Assembly (NCBI RefSeq): GCF_001949145.1 | Contig: NW_019091633.1 | Location: 30,782-94,781 of the forward strand | Length of the DNA stretch: 64,000 nt | DNA from: Acanthaster planci | Taxonomy: Eukaryota > Echinodermata > Asteroidea > Valvatida > Acanthasteridae | Direction: 5' to 3' | Notes under the pieces: model-generated | What the model saw: only the letters and a program-made list of their open reading frames with translations | The model's database searches: none | Told to the model about the DNA's origin: nothing | In this document: positions 1 through 11,239 of the stretch, in pieces | Layout: each line of letters opens with the position of its first letter | Position numbering within the stretch: the stretch's first letter is position 1 | Program-made: the position numbers and the translations under genes

Positions 1-923
1 CCACTTAGGTCGTTCACCAGGTACATCACCACTTGTGTAGTTGCTGGGAGGTCTCCTTTACTTTGGCCGGTGTAGATTTTGAAGTTGTAGCAGTACCTGG
101 CGGCACTCCTGGTGCTCTGGCACAACTTGTACATGTTGATGCTGAAGCGGGCCCTCTTTCTGGGGTTGTAGGTAGCAAAGTGGAGAGGCCCGTAAAACTT
201 CAGCAGGGAGTCGTCGACGGAAATGTTCCGTTGAGGAACGTAGACAGTGGCAAACTTCTGAGTAAGATGGTCGACGACTGGGCGCACTTTGAAGAGGCGG
301 TCGGTGCAGTCATCTGGCATGGCGGTGTTATCGTTGAAGTGCAGGGACTGCAGGATGGCAAGGAAGCGATCTCGGGGCATGACGGACGGGAATAGGCTCA
401 TCTTCAGAAGTGGGTCGGTGGACCAGAAGCTATGAAGGGTGGGGTGCTTCGCAATGCCCGTCATTATGCAAAGGCCCAGAAAGGCCTTTAGTTCTGTAGT
501 GTTCAGATCGGTCCATGATCGCATGTGCGCCGATGTCGTAGCGGGCCTCTGCACGGCATACCGGTTGTTGTTGAGAACGTTGTCAAAAAACAGTTCAAAG
601 GCTTCACTGCAGGTCGAGCTGCGATGCAGGTGGGGATCGACGGCACCACCATTACCGGTGAAGCTGTACTTCACCGGTGTACTGTCTTCATCTGTCCACC
701 GGAATGGTGCGGCACTGCTGCTGGTCGACGCCGCGGTCTGTGTACGGGACTGTCTCTTGCGCTTGGCATATACCGCCAAGGGTACATCACTGTCAATTTC
801 TGTACTTGACTGTACTTGAGCAGGTGACGGCGGTGATGAAAAAGACAAAGAAACTTCATCTGAACTCAGATTAAACTCGCTTTCGCTGGAAGAACTGGAC
901 TCTCCGGATATCACTTCAGCCAT
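1..923 (-). CDS. piggyBac-family transposase, N-terminal part, runs off the window
   Basis: Read on the minus strand from an ATG at 921-923, the frame is open for 307 codons to the window edge with no stop. The first ~45 residues are acidic and serine-rich, followed by a basic patch, as in piggyBac/PGBD transposases. The body carries family landmarks: a TELKAFLGLCIMTGI-like helix, a PRDRFLAILQSLHF segment, and ISVDDSLLKFYGPL, whose aspartate is the expected first catalytic Asp of the DDD nuclease. A family transposase is usually about 550-650 residues, so roughly half is present; the later Asp residues and the C-terminal zinc finger lie outside. It would cut and paste DNA at TTAA in the nucleus. 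It is the only element gene here with no visible damage. Whether it is complete cannot be judged from this window. Confidence 0.88.
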   Translation of the reverse strand, partial: MAEVISGESSSSSESEFNLSSDEVSLSFSSPPSPAQVQSSTEIDSDVPLAVYAKRKRQSRTQTAASTSSSAAPFRWTDEDSTPVKYSFTGNGGAVDPHLHRSSTCSEAFELFFDNVLNNNRYAVQRPATTSAHMRSWTDLNTTELKAFLGLCIMTGIAKHPTLHSFWSTDPLLKMSLFPSVMPRDRFLAILQSLHFNDNTAMPDDCTDRLFKVRPVVDHLTQKFATVYVPQRNISVDDSLLKFYGPLHFATYNPRKRARFSINMYKLCQSTRSAARYCYNFKIYTGQSKGDLPATTQVVMYLVNDLS

Positions 924-1285
924 GTTGTCTGTGCTCTAAATAACATGATACCCAATATGAACACACGTGAACACTGCATGGCATTTTTATTCTCAAACAG
1001 CGAGGGCCGTGCCCTGTCAGTCAACGTGGCAAGGGCCAGCAGCGCCCGGGCCGGGTCATTCATGGGGCGCAGGTGCATAACTGAGCCCGCACAGCCCGCG
1101 CTTTGTCTTCGGTGCAGTGCAGCAATAATCCCCTATGAGTGCCCGGCAGCGCGAACAAATGCGCTCTGCAAAACAATACACGGATTACCTCCGCTAATTG
1201 CAGCGCTCTGCGCTGAAGAATACAGGGAATGATTGGCAGTGCCCGGCAGCTCTCAGGAGCTCGTACTTTTATTCCAGGCTTTGAG

Positions 1286-1363
1286 AAGTTCGGTCATCCC
1301 GGCTATAAAATAAGTTCGGTCACCCCGGCTATAAAATAAGTTCGGTAACCCCGGCTATAAAAA
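1286..1363. repeat. 26-bp tandem repeat x3, each with TATAAA
   Basis: Three consecutive 26-base units (1286-1311, 1312-1337, 1338-1363) read AAGTTCGGT..CCCCGGCTATAAAA-like with one or two differences each. They lie ~360 bases upstream of the piggyBac transposase start, inside the element. They may be transposase-binding sub-terminal repeats or a promoter array. The TATAAA faces away from the transposase gene, which favours the first reading. Confidence 0.75.
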
Positions 1364-1544
1364 AAGTCACAATTCACCGGCCAATGATGGCCTAAACTTT
1401 TTAACTGACAGCCCCAAACCTTTTAAGAAATGCCCAGCAACTTTTTTCTTTTTTATAGTAAAGTTCTGATTTCGGAGTCCCCGGCCCCAAATTATAAGGC
1501 CTATGGCTCCGGTACTGGAGCCCCCGGCTGGAAGTGGTTAACAA

Positions 1545-1930
1545 TTAAAGGCCAGCTCTAGAATGGACAAGTAGTCAGCAGGCTGGAGGCATTGCAAAGC
1601 ATCTGCTCAACATTGCTTGCCTGTCTTCCCGCCGAAGTGTACTAACTAAGCCATGTACATATCAAGCATATATCAGGTTCCAACCCTTTGATTACTCCCA
1701 CTGACATGGGAATCTACAGCATTCAATGATCCCACACCCTACAGAGGATGGCTTCATAAAAACAGTAGTAAAAGATGTCAGGTGCTCTATAGCCAAGCCT
1801 AAGCCTCCTAAAAACCATTATCTGTGGAAACCCTCACCCAGTTAGTAATTGACAAAGGCAATGAGATAGCAATTAGCCTATGTGTGTTATTTTTTACATG
1901 TACATGCCTGGGGTTAAACACATAGTTGTT
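1545..1930. other. no recognisable feature
   Basis: This is AT-rich sequence between the piggyBac end and a LINE tail. I see no open frame with protein-like composition, no repeat and no RNA gene. Confidence 0.5.
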
Positions 1931-1934
1931 TGTG

Positions 1935-2160
1935 CAACAGATTACTCAAAACAATTAGGGATTCACCATCAACTAAAGTCTTTAAGAAAGATCTTAAGAC
2001 CTTCCTTTTCAGTCACCTTTTCATTAATCCTTTGTCTTTTGTTGTTTTGTTTATTGTCTTTTTGTTCTTTTATTGTCTTTTTCCCTTGATGTACAGTACT
2101 TTGATCCATGTTAAAGGTGCTCTATAAATACCTATATTATAATCATAATATTATAACAAG
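1935..2160 (+). mobile_element. 3' tail of a CR1/L2/Rex-type LINE
   Basis: The frame starting near 1930 contains STKVFKKDLKTFLFSHLF, which resembles the C-terminal FKxxLKTxLF stretch of CR1/L2/Rex-type reverse transcriptase proteins. After a stop comes AAAGGTGCTCTATAAATACC and then an ATTATAAT-rich tail, matching the GGCGCTATATAAAT-(ATT)n 3' ends of these LINEs. Only the tail is present, a typical 5'-truncated insertion. Confidence 0.55.
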
Positions 2161-2164
2161 ACAA

Positions 2165-2880
2165 TTTTTCTCGAAGTCAATGCCTTTTCGTTCTCTCCTG
2201 ATTGTATGACTGTGCAATTGGCAAAAAGGGGCCACAGAGGGTCACAGTGTGAAGACAGAAGGGATGCCAGGATGGCAAAGATTGTCATCCCAACAGTTCA
2301 GAATCCTGGACAAGGTAGTGCAGGAAATGCTTTCATCTGACGTGGCCTTGGACACTAGTCTGGGGGTGATTCATTCTCTGCAGAGCTTGGCAGGTGCAAT
2401 GCCTGCTAGCACTGGCAGGAAATCCATTGGAGTTGGGTGTAGACAGCCCATGATGATTGTCATGGTGTTAGTGAGGGTAACATCCAGTTTGTTAATATGA
2501 ATGCTGCGGTACCATACTGATTCGCATACTCTGCAGTGCTCTACACAAGGGCATGGATACCAGTTTGGAGGGAGGATGTCTACGCACCCATAGTGTTCTG
2601 GCTACATGAAGATGATGCAGAAGATTGTTCCGTGCTGTGACTTTATGGCAGAGTGCTTCTAGGTATTGCTTGTATGTCAGTGGGGTTAAATGGGTTAGGA
2701 TGTGTTGGGGTAGATTGGAGAAGTGAGCTGCTCCTCTTCCTCTGAAATACCCCCATTAAATAGCACAGTGTCTCAACATTGGCCTCTCCTAACCAAATCC
2801 TACTGTCTGGCTTCTTGCGCCAACCCTGATTCTACTGAACAGCACAGGGTGCCAGTGTGTTTTTGGCACTATAACCAGGT
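2165..2880. other. no recognisable feature
   Basis: The short open frames here have no family resemblance. It may include the 5' flank or 5' UTR of the LINE that follows, but nothing in the sequence proves it. Confidence 0.4.
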
Positions 2881-2883
2881 GCT

Positions 2884-3085
2884 CTGGGTAGGTGGAGCTC
2901 GTAGCTTGGCCGCCAGGCCACCTAGGAGATGGACAACTCTGATCTCAAACCTGGGTAGGTAGAACTTGTCAGCTTAAGATGGCCGTCTGCCTAGGAGGAG
3001 GACAACTCTGATTTGAAACCCGGGTTGGTAGCACTCGTTAGCCTAGGTTGGCAATCTACTTAGAAAGATAAACTTGATCTTAGTG
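2884..3085 (+). repeat. imperfect ~65-70-bp tandem repeat x3, probable LINE 5' UTR
   Basis: Three diverged units each contain a GGGTAGGT-like start, a run of GTAGC/GTCAGC, CTAGGAG or CTTAGAA, and a GACAACTCTGAT..AAACC-like end (starts near 2886, 2951 and 3019). They lie upstream of the LINE endonuclease in the same orientation, which suits repeated 5' UTR monomers. Confidence 0.5.
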
Positions 3086-3689
3086 CATCCCCCAATCATG
3101 GGTGAAGTGGCAGCTTGCTGAAGTCTGGTTTGGCCTCATCTCTGTATGTCAGGCTTCCCAGCAGCATCTTGTGGGAAGCGTGTTTAAGGGCAGTTCTTCA
3201 GGCACTTAGAAGACTCTGGCCACCCCCTGCAGCCCCCTCAGCCAACGGTCATCCTGACTCCATCATGCCATCCGTATCAGCTGTTGGTGGTGCTGAGGAC
3301 TGCGCACCCTCTCCATCACCTTTATCTCTTCATTGCACAGGTTTCACCCCCCCACTTAATTACCCTTTAATAATGCAGAAGTTCTGCGGCGACGGTTGGG
3401 CCGGTGATGGGGGCAGGTCCTGGATGCGACTGGCAGCCCCTAGCCTGCCCACTACAAGTATGGCGGCAAAAGTATGATGGTCGTCTTGGGCTGGGGTGGA
3501 GTGGCGTCCCCATCCAGCAGCAGCCTGCGCCACTGAGCAGCCCTTTTGAAGGTCAACACTGCTTGCCTCTCTATGAGGATGGGCCTAGAAAAGGTGGCCC
3601 AAAAATCGTCCACTTTGCTTTCTCCTAGGTGGGTAGCTGCGCCCACCAGGACACCCCTCTTGTGGCCGAAACAAAATCAGAAAACAGAA

Positions 3690-4425
3690 TACCTGGAACA
3701 TTTGCACAGTGATGGATCCCAAGGTTCCCACAACCAGTAACGCCTACCTTGGCGCACAACCCTCATTGCAGTTGAGCTCAGGTGCTACAACATCGTCATC
3801 GTCGCTCTCAGTGAAACCCGTCTCGCCTCAGAAGACTCCCTCACCAAGGTTGGTGAAGGGTACAAGTTTTACTGGAAGGGGCTCCCAGAGGAAGCTGCTA
3901 GGATCCACAGTGTGGGGTTCATCATCAAGTCATCCCTCTTCAGCCAGCTGCCAGAGGCCCCTGTTAGCCTGAGTGAGTGGCTCATGACTTTCCATGTTCC
4001 TTTGGCAGCCTGGAAATACGTCACAGTTATCAGAGCCTATGCCTCCACCCTTTTGTCCTCCGAAGTTGCTAAGGATAAATTCTATGACCTTATTGAACAG
4101 ACACTCCGTGCCATCTCACAGAAAGACAAGATCATCTTGGTTGGTGATTCCAGTGTGCTGGAACCTGTCCAGGTTGGCTCTACTTGTTCCGTCTGGGGTG
4201 GTGTCATCGGTAGTCATGGGGTTGGCTCTATCAACTCGAATGGACTCCGGCTCCTCAACCTCTGCGCTGACCAGAGCCTTATCATTACCAACATGATTTT
4301 CCAACTCTCTCACAAGCCTAAGACCACCTGGATACATCCCTCATCCAAGCGCTGGCACCTCATTGACTATGTCATTATCTGGCGCTTTGATGTCTCCATT
4401 ACCAGACCCCGTCAGGGTGCAGAGT
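3690..4425 (+). pseudogene. LINE endonuclease (EEP / CFDP2-like) domain, decayed
   Basis: The frame around 3790-4400 reads as an exonuclease-endonuclease-phosphatase domain of the type often mislabelled craniofacial development protein 2-like. Visible landmarks are ALSETRLA, HSVGFIIKSSL, KIILVGDSSV (where GDFN is expected, so the catalytic Asp-Phe-Asn is damaged), NSNGLRLLNLCAD, and KTTWIHPSSKRWHLIDYVI with the terminal Asp-Tyr. The upstream part needs a frame change near 3740 and has an in-frame stop. In an active element it would nick the target DNA. The altered GDFN motif and broken frame indicate a dead copy. Confidence 0.85.
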
Positions 4426-6750
4426 GCTGAGCAGACCACCATCTTGTTTGCTCCATTTTCAAGCTCAGGATTTCACCTCCTGTTCGCAAGAGAGCTGCTA
4501 GGAGATGGCTTAACTGTGGTGCCCTATGGGATCCAAGTAAAAAGCAGAATCTGTGGGAGAGTCTGGCCTGTGCTCTGACTGCCACTACCCCAGCCCCTTT
4601 CTCTGTGCCTCGTGCTGCCTCCACATCCATAAATGCAGCTTGCGAGCCTACCATTTTTACTGAGTGATCTTCTACAAACCACTGAAACACCCTGTTGTCC
4701 ACTATCCTTGAGGTCGCCACTGAGGTCCTGGGGTCACACCCACAGACATCACCAGGACTGGTTTGATGACACATCTACAGAGATCCAAGACCTCATGCGG
4801 GAAAAAAAATGCTGCATTTATTAACAATCGTTATTAACAACCCATCCTCCAGCACGCTCGAGGCTCATTTTGCTGAGTTTCACTACCTGGCATGGACACG
4901 TCTCGAGAAGATGGAAAATGACTGAGAGAAGGAACAAGACCCGCAAGATCCAGGGCATTGCCAACACCCATGACCTTCATGACTTTTATGATGCGGTTAA
5001 GACTATACGGACCAATCAAAGGCACTACAGTTCCAATGAGGTCTGCCGATAACTCCACACTTGTTAAGGACTGCTAAGGTATTCTCGTCCGTTGGGAAGA
5101 GCACTTCAGTGAGCTCCTAAACCGTATAAACCCCATCGACCCTAGTGTGATTGACCACCTTCCTTCTCTGCCACCCATTACTCAGCAGGACAACTCCCCA
5201 ACCTGAGGGTATCACAGGCGCGATCTTCAAGTACGACAGAGACATGCTCCTCCATCATCTGCACTGTTTCATCCGTGGTGTCTGGGCGGACTCCCTTCCA
5301 CAGCAGTGGAAAGATGTTAATATCGTCACTCTTTACAAGGAGGACAAATCCATTTGTGGGAACCACCGCGGTACCTCTCTCCTCGCAATCACTGGGAAGA
5401 TTCTTGCACAGGTTATGCTCTCCTGCCTCATTTCTTCCATCTCCAACATTGTCTTCCCTGAGTCACAGTGTGACTTCCGTAAGGACAGGAGTACCACGGA
5501 TATGATACTCGTGGCTCGTCAGCTGAAAGCGAAGTGCAGGGAGCAACACCATGAATTCTACACCGCTTTCGTTGATCTCACCAAGGCATTTAACACCATC
5601 AACAGGAGCCTCCTCTGGACCATCCTCACCAAATGTGGCTGCCGCCCAAGGTTTGTTAAGATCCTCCAGGAGTTCCATACAGGGATGTTCACCCAAGTGG
5701 TTGTTGGGGGCTTTAAGTCAAAGCTCTTTGAGGTCAAAGTTGGAGTGAAGCAGGAATGTGTCCTTGCATCGGTCCTCTTCAATATCTATTTGGTGGTGGT
5801 GACTCTTCTTTCCCGACACCAGCTCCATCTGAATGATGGCATAACTTTCCGGTATCACCTTCTTCTGGTATCGCCCTCTTCAACCTACAACGGCTGCAAG
5901 CCAAGACTAAGACTTGGTCAAAGACCCTCTTTGATCCACAGTATGCTAATGATGCCATTGTCAGCCACTCAGCAGTAGGCCTCTAAAGAATCCTCAACAC
6001 CATGGCCAATACTTACACCAGCACCAGGATTGTTATCATTAATGCCAAGCAGACAGGAGTGCTCAACCAGTGTGTCCTGCGAAGGCCAGCCTTCTGATAT
6101 GTACTTGTAGGATGGAGGACATTAGCCAAGTCCACAGCCTCCTCTATCTTGGCAGGATCCTGAACTTGTCATGCAGTGTCAATGAAGAAGTCCAAAATAG
6201 GATACAGAAAGCTTCCAGTGCCTTTGACAGCTGTCTCACCATGTGTTTTCCAAGTGGGGTATCACTATCTCCACTAAGGTGGATGTCTATGAGGCTATAT
6301 GCATCTCCACCTTGCTGTATGGCTGCGAGGCCTAGGCCATCTACAGAACCCACATGAGAAGTCTTGAGGCTTTACACATCCGCTGTCTCCAGCATCTTCT
6401 TGGGTAATACTTGGGCGGACCAGTTCCACACATTACAATCCTCCAAACAGCCAGTTATGTCAGTGTCAAGGCTCTCATTATTAAACAGCAGCTCCATTGG
6501 GTTGGACACGTCTACTGGATGCCTGAGGACTGACTCCCTCGCACACTCCTCTACAGTGAGCTTTCCACTGGTCAACGTAAAGTTACAGGTCAGAAGAAAA
6601 AGGAAGTGCGGGGTCCAACCCTCTCGTCTGGAGCAGTTTGCCACAGACTGGGAAATGTGGCGGTCTCCAAGTCTCGAGGCAGTGGATCGCTTTGAGGCTG
6701 CACGCATCCGTGAACGAGAGGAGAGACGCCACCAATGTCATGTATGACAG
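4425..6750 (+). pseudogene. LINE reverse transcriptase, decayed, same element
   Basis: Frame 5151-5978 holds the clearest reverse transcriptase core: AITGKILAQVML, PESQCDFRKDRSTTDMI, FVDLTKAFNTINRSLLW, and GVKQECVLASVLFN. The catalytic box appears near 5940 as QYANDAIVSHS, where YADD is expected, so one catalytic Asp has become Asn. The C-terminal part continues in shifting frames: NEEVQNRIQKASSAF near 6190, QQLHWVGHVYWMPED near 6490, and a C-terminal RFEAARIREREERR near 6690. Many frameshifts and stops separate these pieces. The family is an apurinic-endonuclease LINE related to RTE/Nimb-type CFDP2-like elements; the exact clade needs a tree. Confidence 0.85.
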
Positions 6751-7024
6751 TACCAGATCCCCCCAACGTCAGTTTCAGAAATGAGAAGTCAATTTTTAGC
6801 AGGATATTTCTCTTTCAGGTCCGATAAAATTTCAGTTGATAACATCATTCATAACTGTTTTTATTCGTTACATTTACAATGTGGAATTCTTCTCCCCAGC
6901 TGTAGTCATTTCATAATTGTTATATATAACACAACAAATATAAAAACATTCTCACAGGGGAAGCATTAAAATATAAGTTATTACAATTACACATTTGAGA
7001 ATTAATTATTGAGTATGCCTTTAA

Positions 7025-7400
7025 AAACTCCTGTACAAACTGTCCAACGTGTTGGGCAAAGGGGCTTCAACCCTCCAATAATACCTGTTTGAGTCACTTT
7101 GATGGTCTCAAAAAAAGAGCTGATGTTTTGGAGACATTTCTATCAACTGTGTTAACTTTACAGCAAAGTCAATGACATTTTGAACTCGTACAGACGTTCT
7201 TGAAACACTCTGTTGGGCAAAGATTTAGGCAATGAGCAAGACAGTGAACTGGCAGTGCAGCTTTAACTTCCTTCTGGCGCTATACTCCCACCCCATTGGC
7301 ACATCCTTGAAAGTTGGCAGCACCATCATACCCTTGTCCTCTGCAATTCTTTAATGGAACGGCCATGCGTATGAGGCAATCTTTAATTGTTACTATGTGA
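7025..7400 (-). pseudogene. hAT transposase fragment (DUF4371-type)
   Basis: The minus strand from about 7400 reads LKNCRGQGYDGAANFQG, the hallmark RGQxYDGAANMSG of DUF4371/hAT transposases. It continues as PVHCLAHCLNLC, then after a frame change FAVKLTQLIEMSPKHQLFF and GGLKPLCPTRWTVC, matching the family's LxPLCPTRWT. Only about 125 residues of a ~600-residue protein remain. No terminal inverted repeats or 8-bp duplication were found nearby. Confidence 0.8.
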
Positions 7401-7479
7401 CTCGCTCTGAAAACAGGATAATAAATCACGCAATGCCAAAACATGTTATGGCCTGTTGTATTTGGAGAGGGCAACTTTT

Positions 7480-8885
7480 TTTTTTGTGATTCTGATTTTG
7501 TTTTCTTTAATAGATTCTATAACATTTATATATTGAGAATTTTGACTACAAACATGGATACTGATGAATAAAGATGAAAAATTGATCACTCGGTAGAAAA
7601 TCCACTTTCTCAGCTTTTTTTCAACAAGCGCTTTTATTCAATCCAAAACTGTGGATACACAAATGTCCATATATCTCCAGAATACAGTGCACTACAGGGG
7701 TCGTTCATGTATCAAATTGTAGCTTGTAGTGTACACAACCTAGCAATATAAAAAAATCTTATTACCCATTTTCTAGAGCCGGTCACATGTGAGAGTATGG
7801 GACATGGTGTTTCACACTTGAATGGTCTTACTCTTTCATCTTTAATTTTCTACAGCAGATATGCAGCTAGGACGCATGAAGGCTTAGGTTGATCCGCACG
7901 CACACGTGTCACAATTTAAGTCCAAAGTTTGCGCATTTGGTGTTATTTTCGTTACCGCAATGTGTACAGCTGTGGGGCATTACACTCTGTACACATTAAA
8001 AACATTAGAGTAGAGATGCACTCATTTAACCTGAGACGAGGTTGACAAGGCCGATGAAGCCGTGGATGAAGGTTTTGCAGGACCAAGAATACACGTCTTT
8101 AGTTCACTTATCACTGACTTTCCCTTCCTTGGTTGAAATATTGCAGTAACCAATATATATCAAAATTGAACTGGCAGAAGCCAAGAGAAGATGAAACATG
8201 CAAATGAGAAATGAGCATACAAGTGTGCTTCAGTGATTGCAAGGGGGGGGGTTGTACCCTGCATGGTAGGGCTAATGTGCATTTTTGAAGTAATCAACCA
8301 TTTCTTCAAAGGGTCGTGGAAATTATATTACTAGGTATGCAGTGAGTCTTGAAAATGAGGATGAAATGCAGTAATGGAAGTTTGATAAAAATCTGTCCAG
8401 CTTTTACACCACAACAGAGTACCATTGTTTGAATGGCATTGATGGTGGGCTGCATGTAATAAAAACAGTGGGATTAGGCAGGAACCTCATATTTTTGCAC
8501 TTCCTATCATTTCTTTCCTGTCAGCACCTCTTAAACTTATTTTTAAAACCTGCATCAATTGGTTTGCAATCCAAGTTTTATTCCAATACCATTGTTATAC
8601 AAAACTTATGAAGAACTATTTACATTTGCGAACAGAAAATTCTTGTATTGTACAGTTCAGAAAATCCTAGTTACAACATGTGGGCCGAAATTGCAACACA
8701 AGACACACATTGCACTGTGTGTCTTGAAAGCACTCAGACTGCAATCACAGTATTATGAAGCGTCAAATATTTCATAATGTAGAGATAAATGAATATTCAT
8801 AACCCTGCATATGTGTACAGCGAAGGCGCACTGAGGATGTCTGCCCATGTGGGCATTTTGTAGAATAAACATGCAGCCATGACTT
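7480..8885. other. no recognisable feature
   Basis: AT-rich intron-like sequence. A run of nine G occurs near 8246. No open frame looks protein-coding. Confidence 0.45.
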
Positions 8886-9073
8886 AGTCCACACAAGCCG
8901 TTTCCGTGTTTCACCCTTATTACACCATCCCAACATAATATATAATATAATATAATGGCCCTAGCCTTGCACACCAATACATGCAGCATAACACTATCAT
9001 TCACTCTACATATATTAATACATAATGTCTCTTTTCACGAAAGAGTTCATCAAATGCACATGGGAACAAGCGT

Positions 9074-9386
9074 TGTACAACACGTGGTACATATGGTAAT
9101 GGAACAGTCTATATTGTGCGCATGGCTCACCATAGCATGACAGATTGGTGCACAGGCCTGCACGTTGTACAGCATGCTACTTGTGTGGTCAGCTGGTACC
9201 CGGTGTGGGTATATAAGTGTGTGTCGCACTTGCGGTCACCCTCTCTTCCCTTGCGATCTTCCCTCCTGCTCTTTCCCTTGCACTTGCTCTTGCTCTGTTG
9301 TGTCGTTTATGCTAGCAAGTTCCAAATCAGAGATTCGTGTCCCCATTAGCCGCCTCCGTGTTCCACCTTATTACACCATCCCAACA
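9074..9386 (+). repeat. LTR-like sequence
   Basis: The segment begins TTGTACAACACG, has a TATATAAG box at ~9210 followed by a pyrimidine-rich leader, and ends CATCCCAACA. TGGTGGCTCTAG follows immediately and could be a primer-binding site. The last ~35 bases (TCCGTGTT..CACC..TTATTACACCATCCC) recur at 8900-8936, so a second diverged LTR end may lie there. No gag or pol is recognisable after it. Confidence 0.4.
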
Positions 9387-9399
9387 TGGTGGCTCTAGT

Positions 9400-11235
9400 G
9401 TCCTACTGGACACTAGAGCAGGTGCTGTGGCATTGTCTGTGCCTTTGGAGAACTTACTTACGAGGTTAGGCAAGATTGGCCTGAAAATTTTCTGACATCC
9501 AGACGATGCTCATTGATGATTCCAGTCTACGTAATGCACCTGGACCGCCCACGTACAAGAACAGTGTACCACTGTACGAACAATGTGCACATGTGCATGT
9601 CCGCATTGATGATGAGCACATTTTGGCCAGGCCACACGGTGCGATCATGCTCTCACGCAGGCATCTAGTCCATGCACTGCATCCTGTGCAGACTGCAGAC
9701 TGTCGCCATCATGATCTTCAGGTCCTCGGGACTGACTCTGGCATCACAGCCCAGTGCCATACCCCAAGCCCTCATCATCGGAAACTGACTGCCATGATGG
9801 TTGAGACGAGGCGAGCAGTCCGGATGTCTTCACTGCACCGCTGAAACCGCACATGACCAACAGCGGGCAATGCACTCCTTTTGTGAAAACTTTGCCTTCA
9901 GGTTTTAACCAGGGCTACTGAGCGGCCCACAAAAGCACTCTGGTGCATCATCGGAGCGCATACCAAGGATTATTGCCGACCAAACGAGTGGCTCCTGACA
10001 TGGACTGCCACAGGCCAGTATCATCAAAAAGTCACAATGAGTACTTGCTGAGTGACTGTTTGTTGTTGCACTATACTTTGAAGTACGGCACTGCTACACC
10101 GTAATGACTGTGTTACTGTTTAGACTGTGACCATTCACCATTGTTACTGGTGTGGTGGACTGGACTATAAAGATCCACGGTAAGGTAGTTATTGGATGAT
10201 TTTGTCCGCCAACAGAGGGCATGCTTTAACTTTAACGGTGCCCTGATAATGGGGCGACATGATACTAATTTTTACGGTCATAATAGGGGATAAATTCTGG
10301 GACGTTTAGTTGTAATTTGATTATATTTCGATTGTAAACCTCCAATATAATTACAAGTAATATGATTAAGGTGCTCAATATCTTCATTAAGACTGTTACT
10401 CAAAAATTAAGGAGAATGACAATTCGGTACGGGCGTACGTGTAGTAATATTGTAAAGTTTTACTGCTGGGACTAGTTTGCATCTGGACTTGCCGCCAAAA
10501 CCTAGCGACATGTAGACGTTTATATTTTCAGCGGACGTCAAATCACCCGGATCCTGGTTTAATCTTCAAAAATATAAGTTGTTGGATCAAGGGGGAGGAT
10601 CGGTTGGTAAGCTAGATTATGTTGAGTTAATTAAGCGATCTATTGTGGCCTTGAAAAAGGGAAACGACACACTCTTAAGGGTCTGTGTGGGCCCACAACA
10701 TGTCGACAAACTTAAATGTAATGTTACATGTACTTATTATGTCTATACAGGCATAGGTATCATGTCAGGGTGCCAGAATGACATGTAATATTGTGTCCCA
10801 TTCAATTGTTAAGAATTTACAATACTGAATATTAATAGGTTGCAATCATGTATTTTGTCACATTGTAGGTTTTCTTCTTATACGAGAAAGAGTGCGGATC
10901 AGTGAATAAATTAACCAGCCAAGTCAACCCAACCAAGGTGTCCTGCAGTACTACCTCAGGATAAACAAAAACACTACACTGGCTTGTGTTTTCATATGAT
11001 TGATATGTTGTAACAGGCATACAGCTTATTTAAGAAGCTTCGATTGCAGTCAAACCACTGTTAATAGTTTTGGGCCTATTCGTTTCTGTAAAAGATCTGA
11101 AATTTGTTATGTGTGTTTTGACAGGATAACTGCTATTTATGCTACAGTACAGCATGAGTCCTTGCCCAATAAAATACTCGGCATTAGTTATTAGATATTT
11201 TCGTAGTGCCTTCACATTTGCTTGAAGTTAGACAT
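9400..11235. other. no firm feature; one small open frame of note
   Basis: Frame 9506-9844 (112 codons) is open but matches nothing I know. Frame 10579-10788 contains LDYVELIKRSIVALKKGN, which loosely recalls a linker-histone winged helix, but the match is short and followed by unrelated sequence. I do not call either as a gene. Confidence 0.35.
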
Positions 11236-11239
11236 ACAT

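Larger units (their letters stand above)
1..1541 (-). mobile_element. piggyBac DNA transposon, 5' end and part of body
   Basis: The element extends from the window edge to an outer end reading ...CCCCCGGCTGGAAGTGG followed by TTAA at 1538-1541, the standard piggyBac target site. The ~615 bases between the transposase start and the end hold three tandem 26-mers and a second GGAGTCCCCGGCC motif near 1477, resembling a sub-terminal copy of the end. The far end and the second TTAA are outside the window. The end closely matches that of the MITEs at 21997, 26157 and 48224, so it is the likely source of their mobilising enzyme, assuming the full transposase works. Confidence 0.8.
2884..6760 (+). 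mobile_element. endonuclease/RT LINE, full-length-like but degenerate
   Basis: This groups the 5' repeats, endonuclease and reverse transcriptase, which lie in the expected order and orientation. Neither a target duplication nor a poly-A tail could be fixed, so both limits are approximate. Confidence 0.65.

Noticed and set aside
10579-10788. Linker histone H1-like gene
   Set aside because: The resemblance is limited to ~18 residues and lacks the rest of the winged helix and the Lys/Ala-rich tail.
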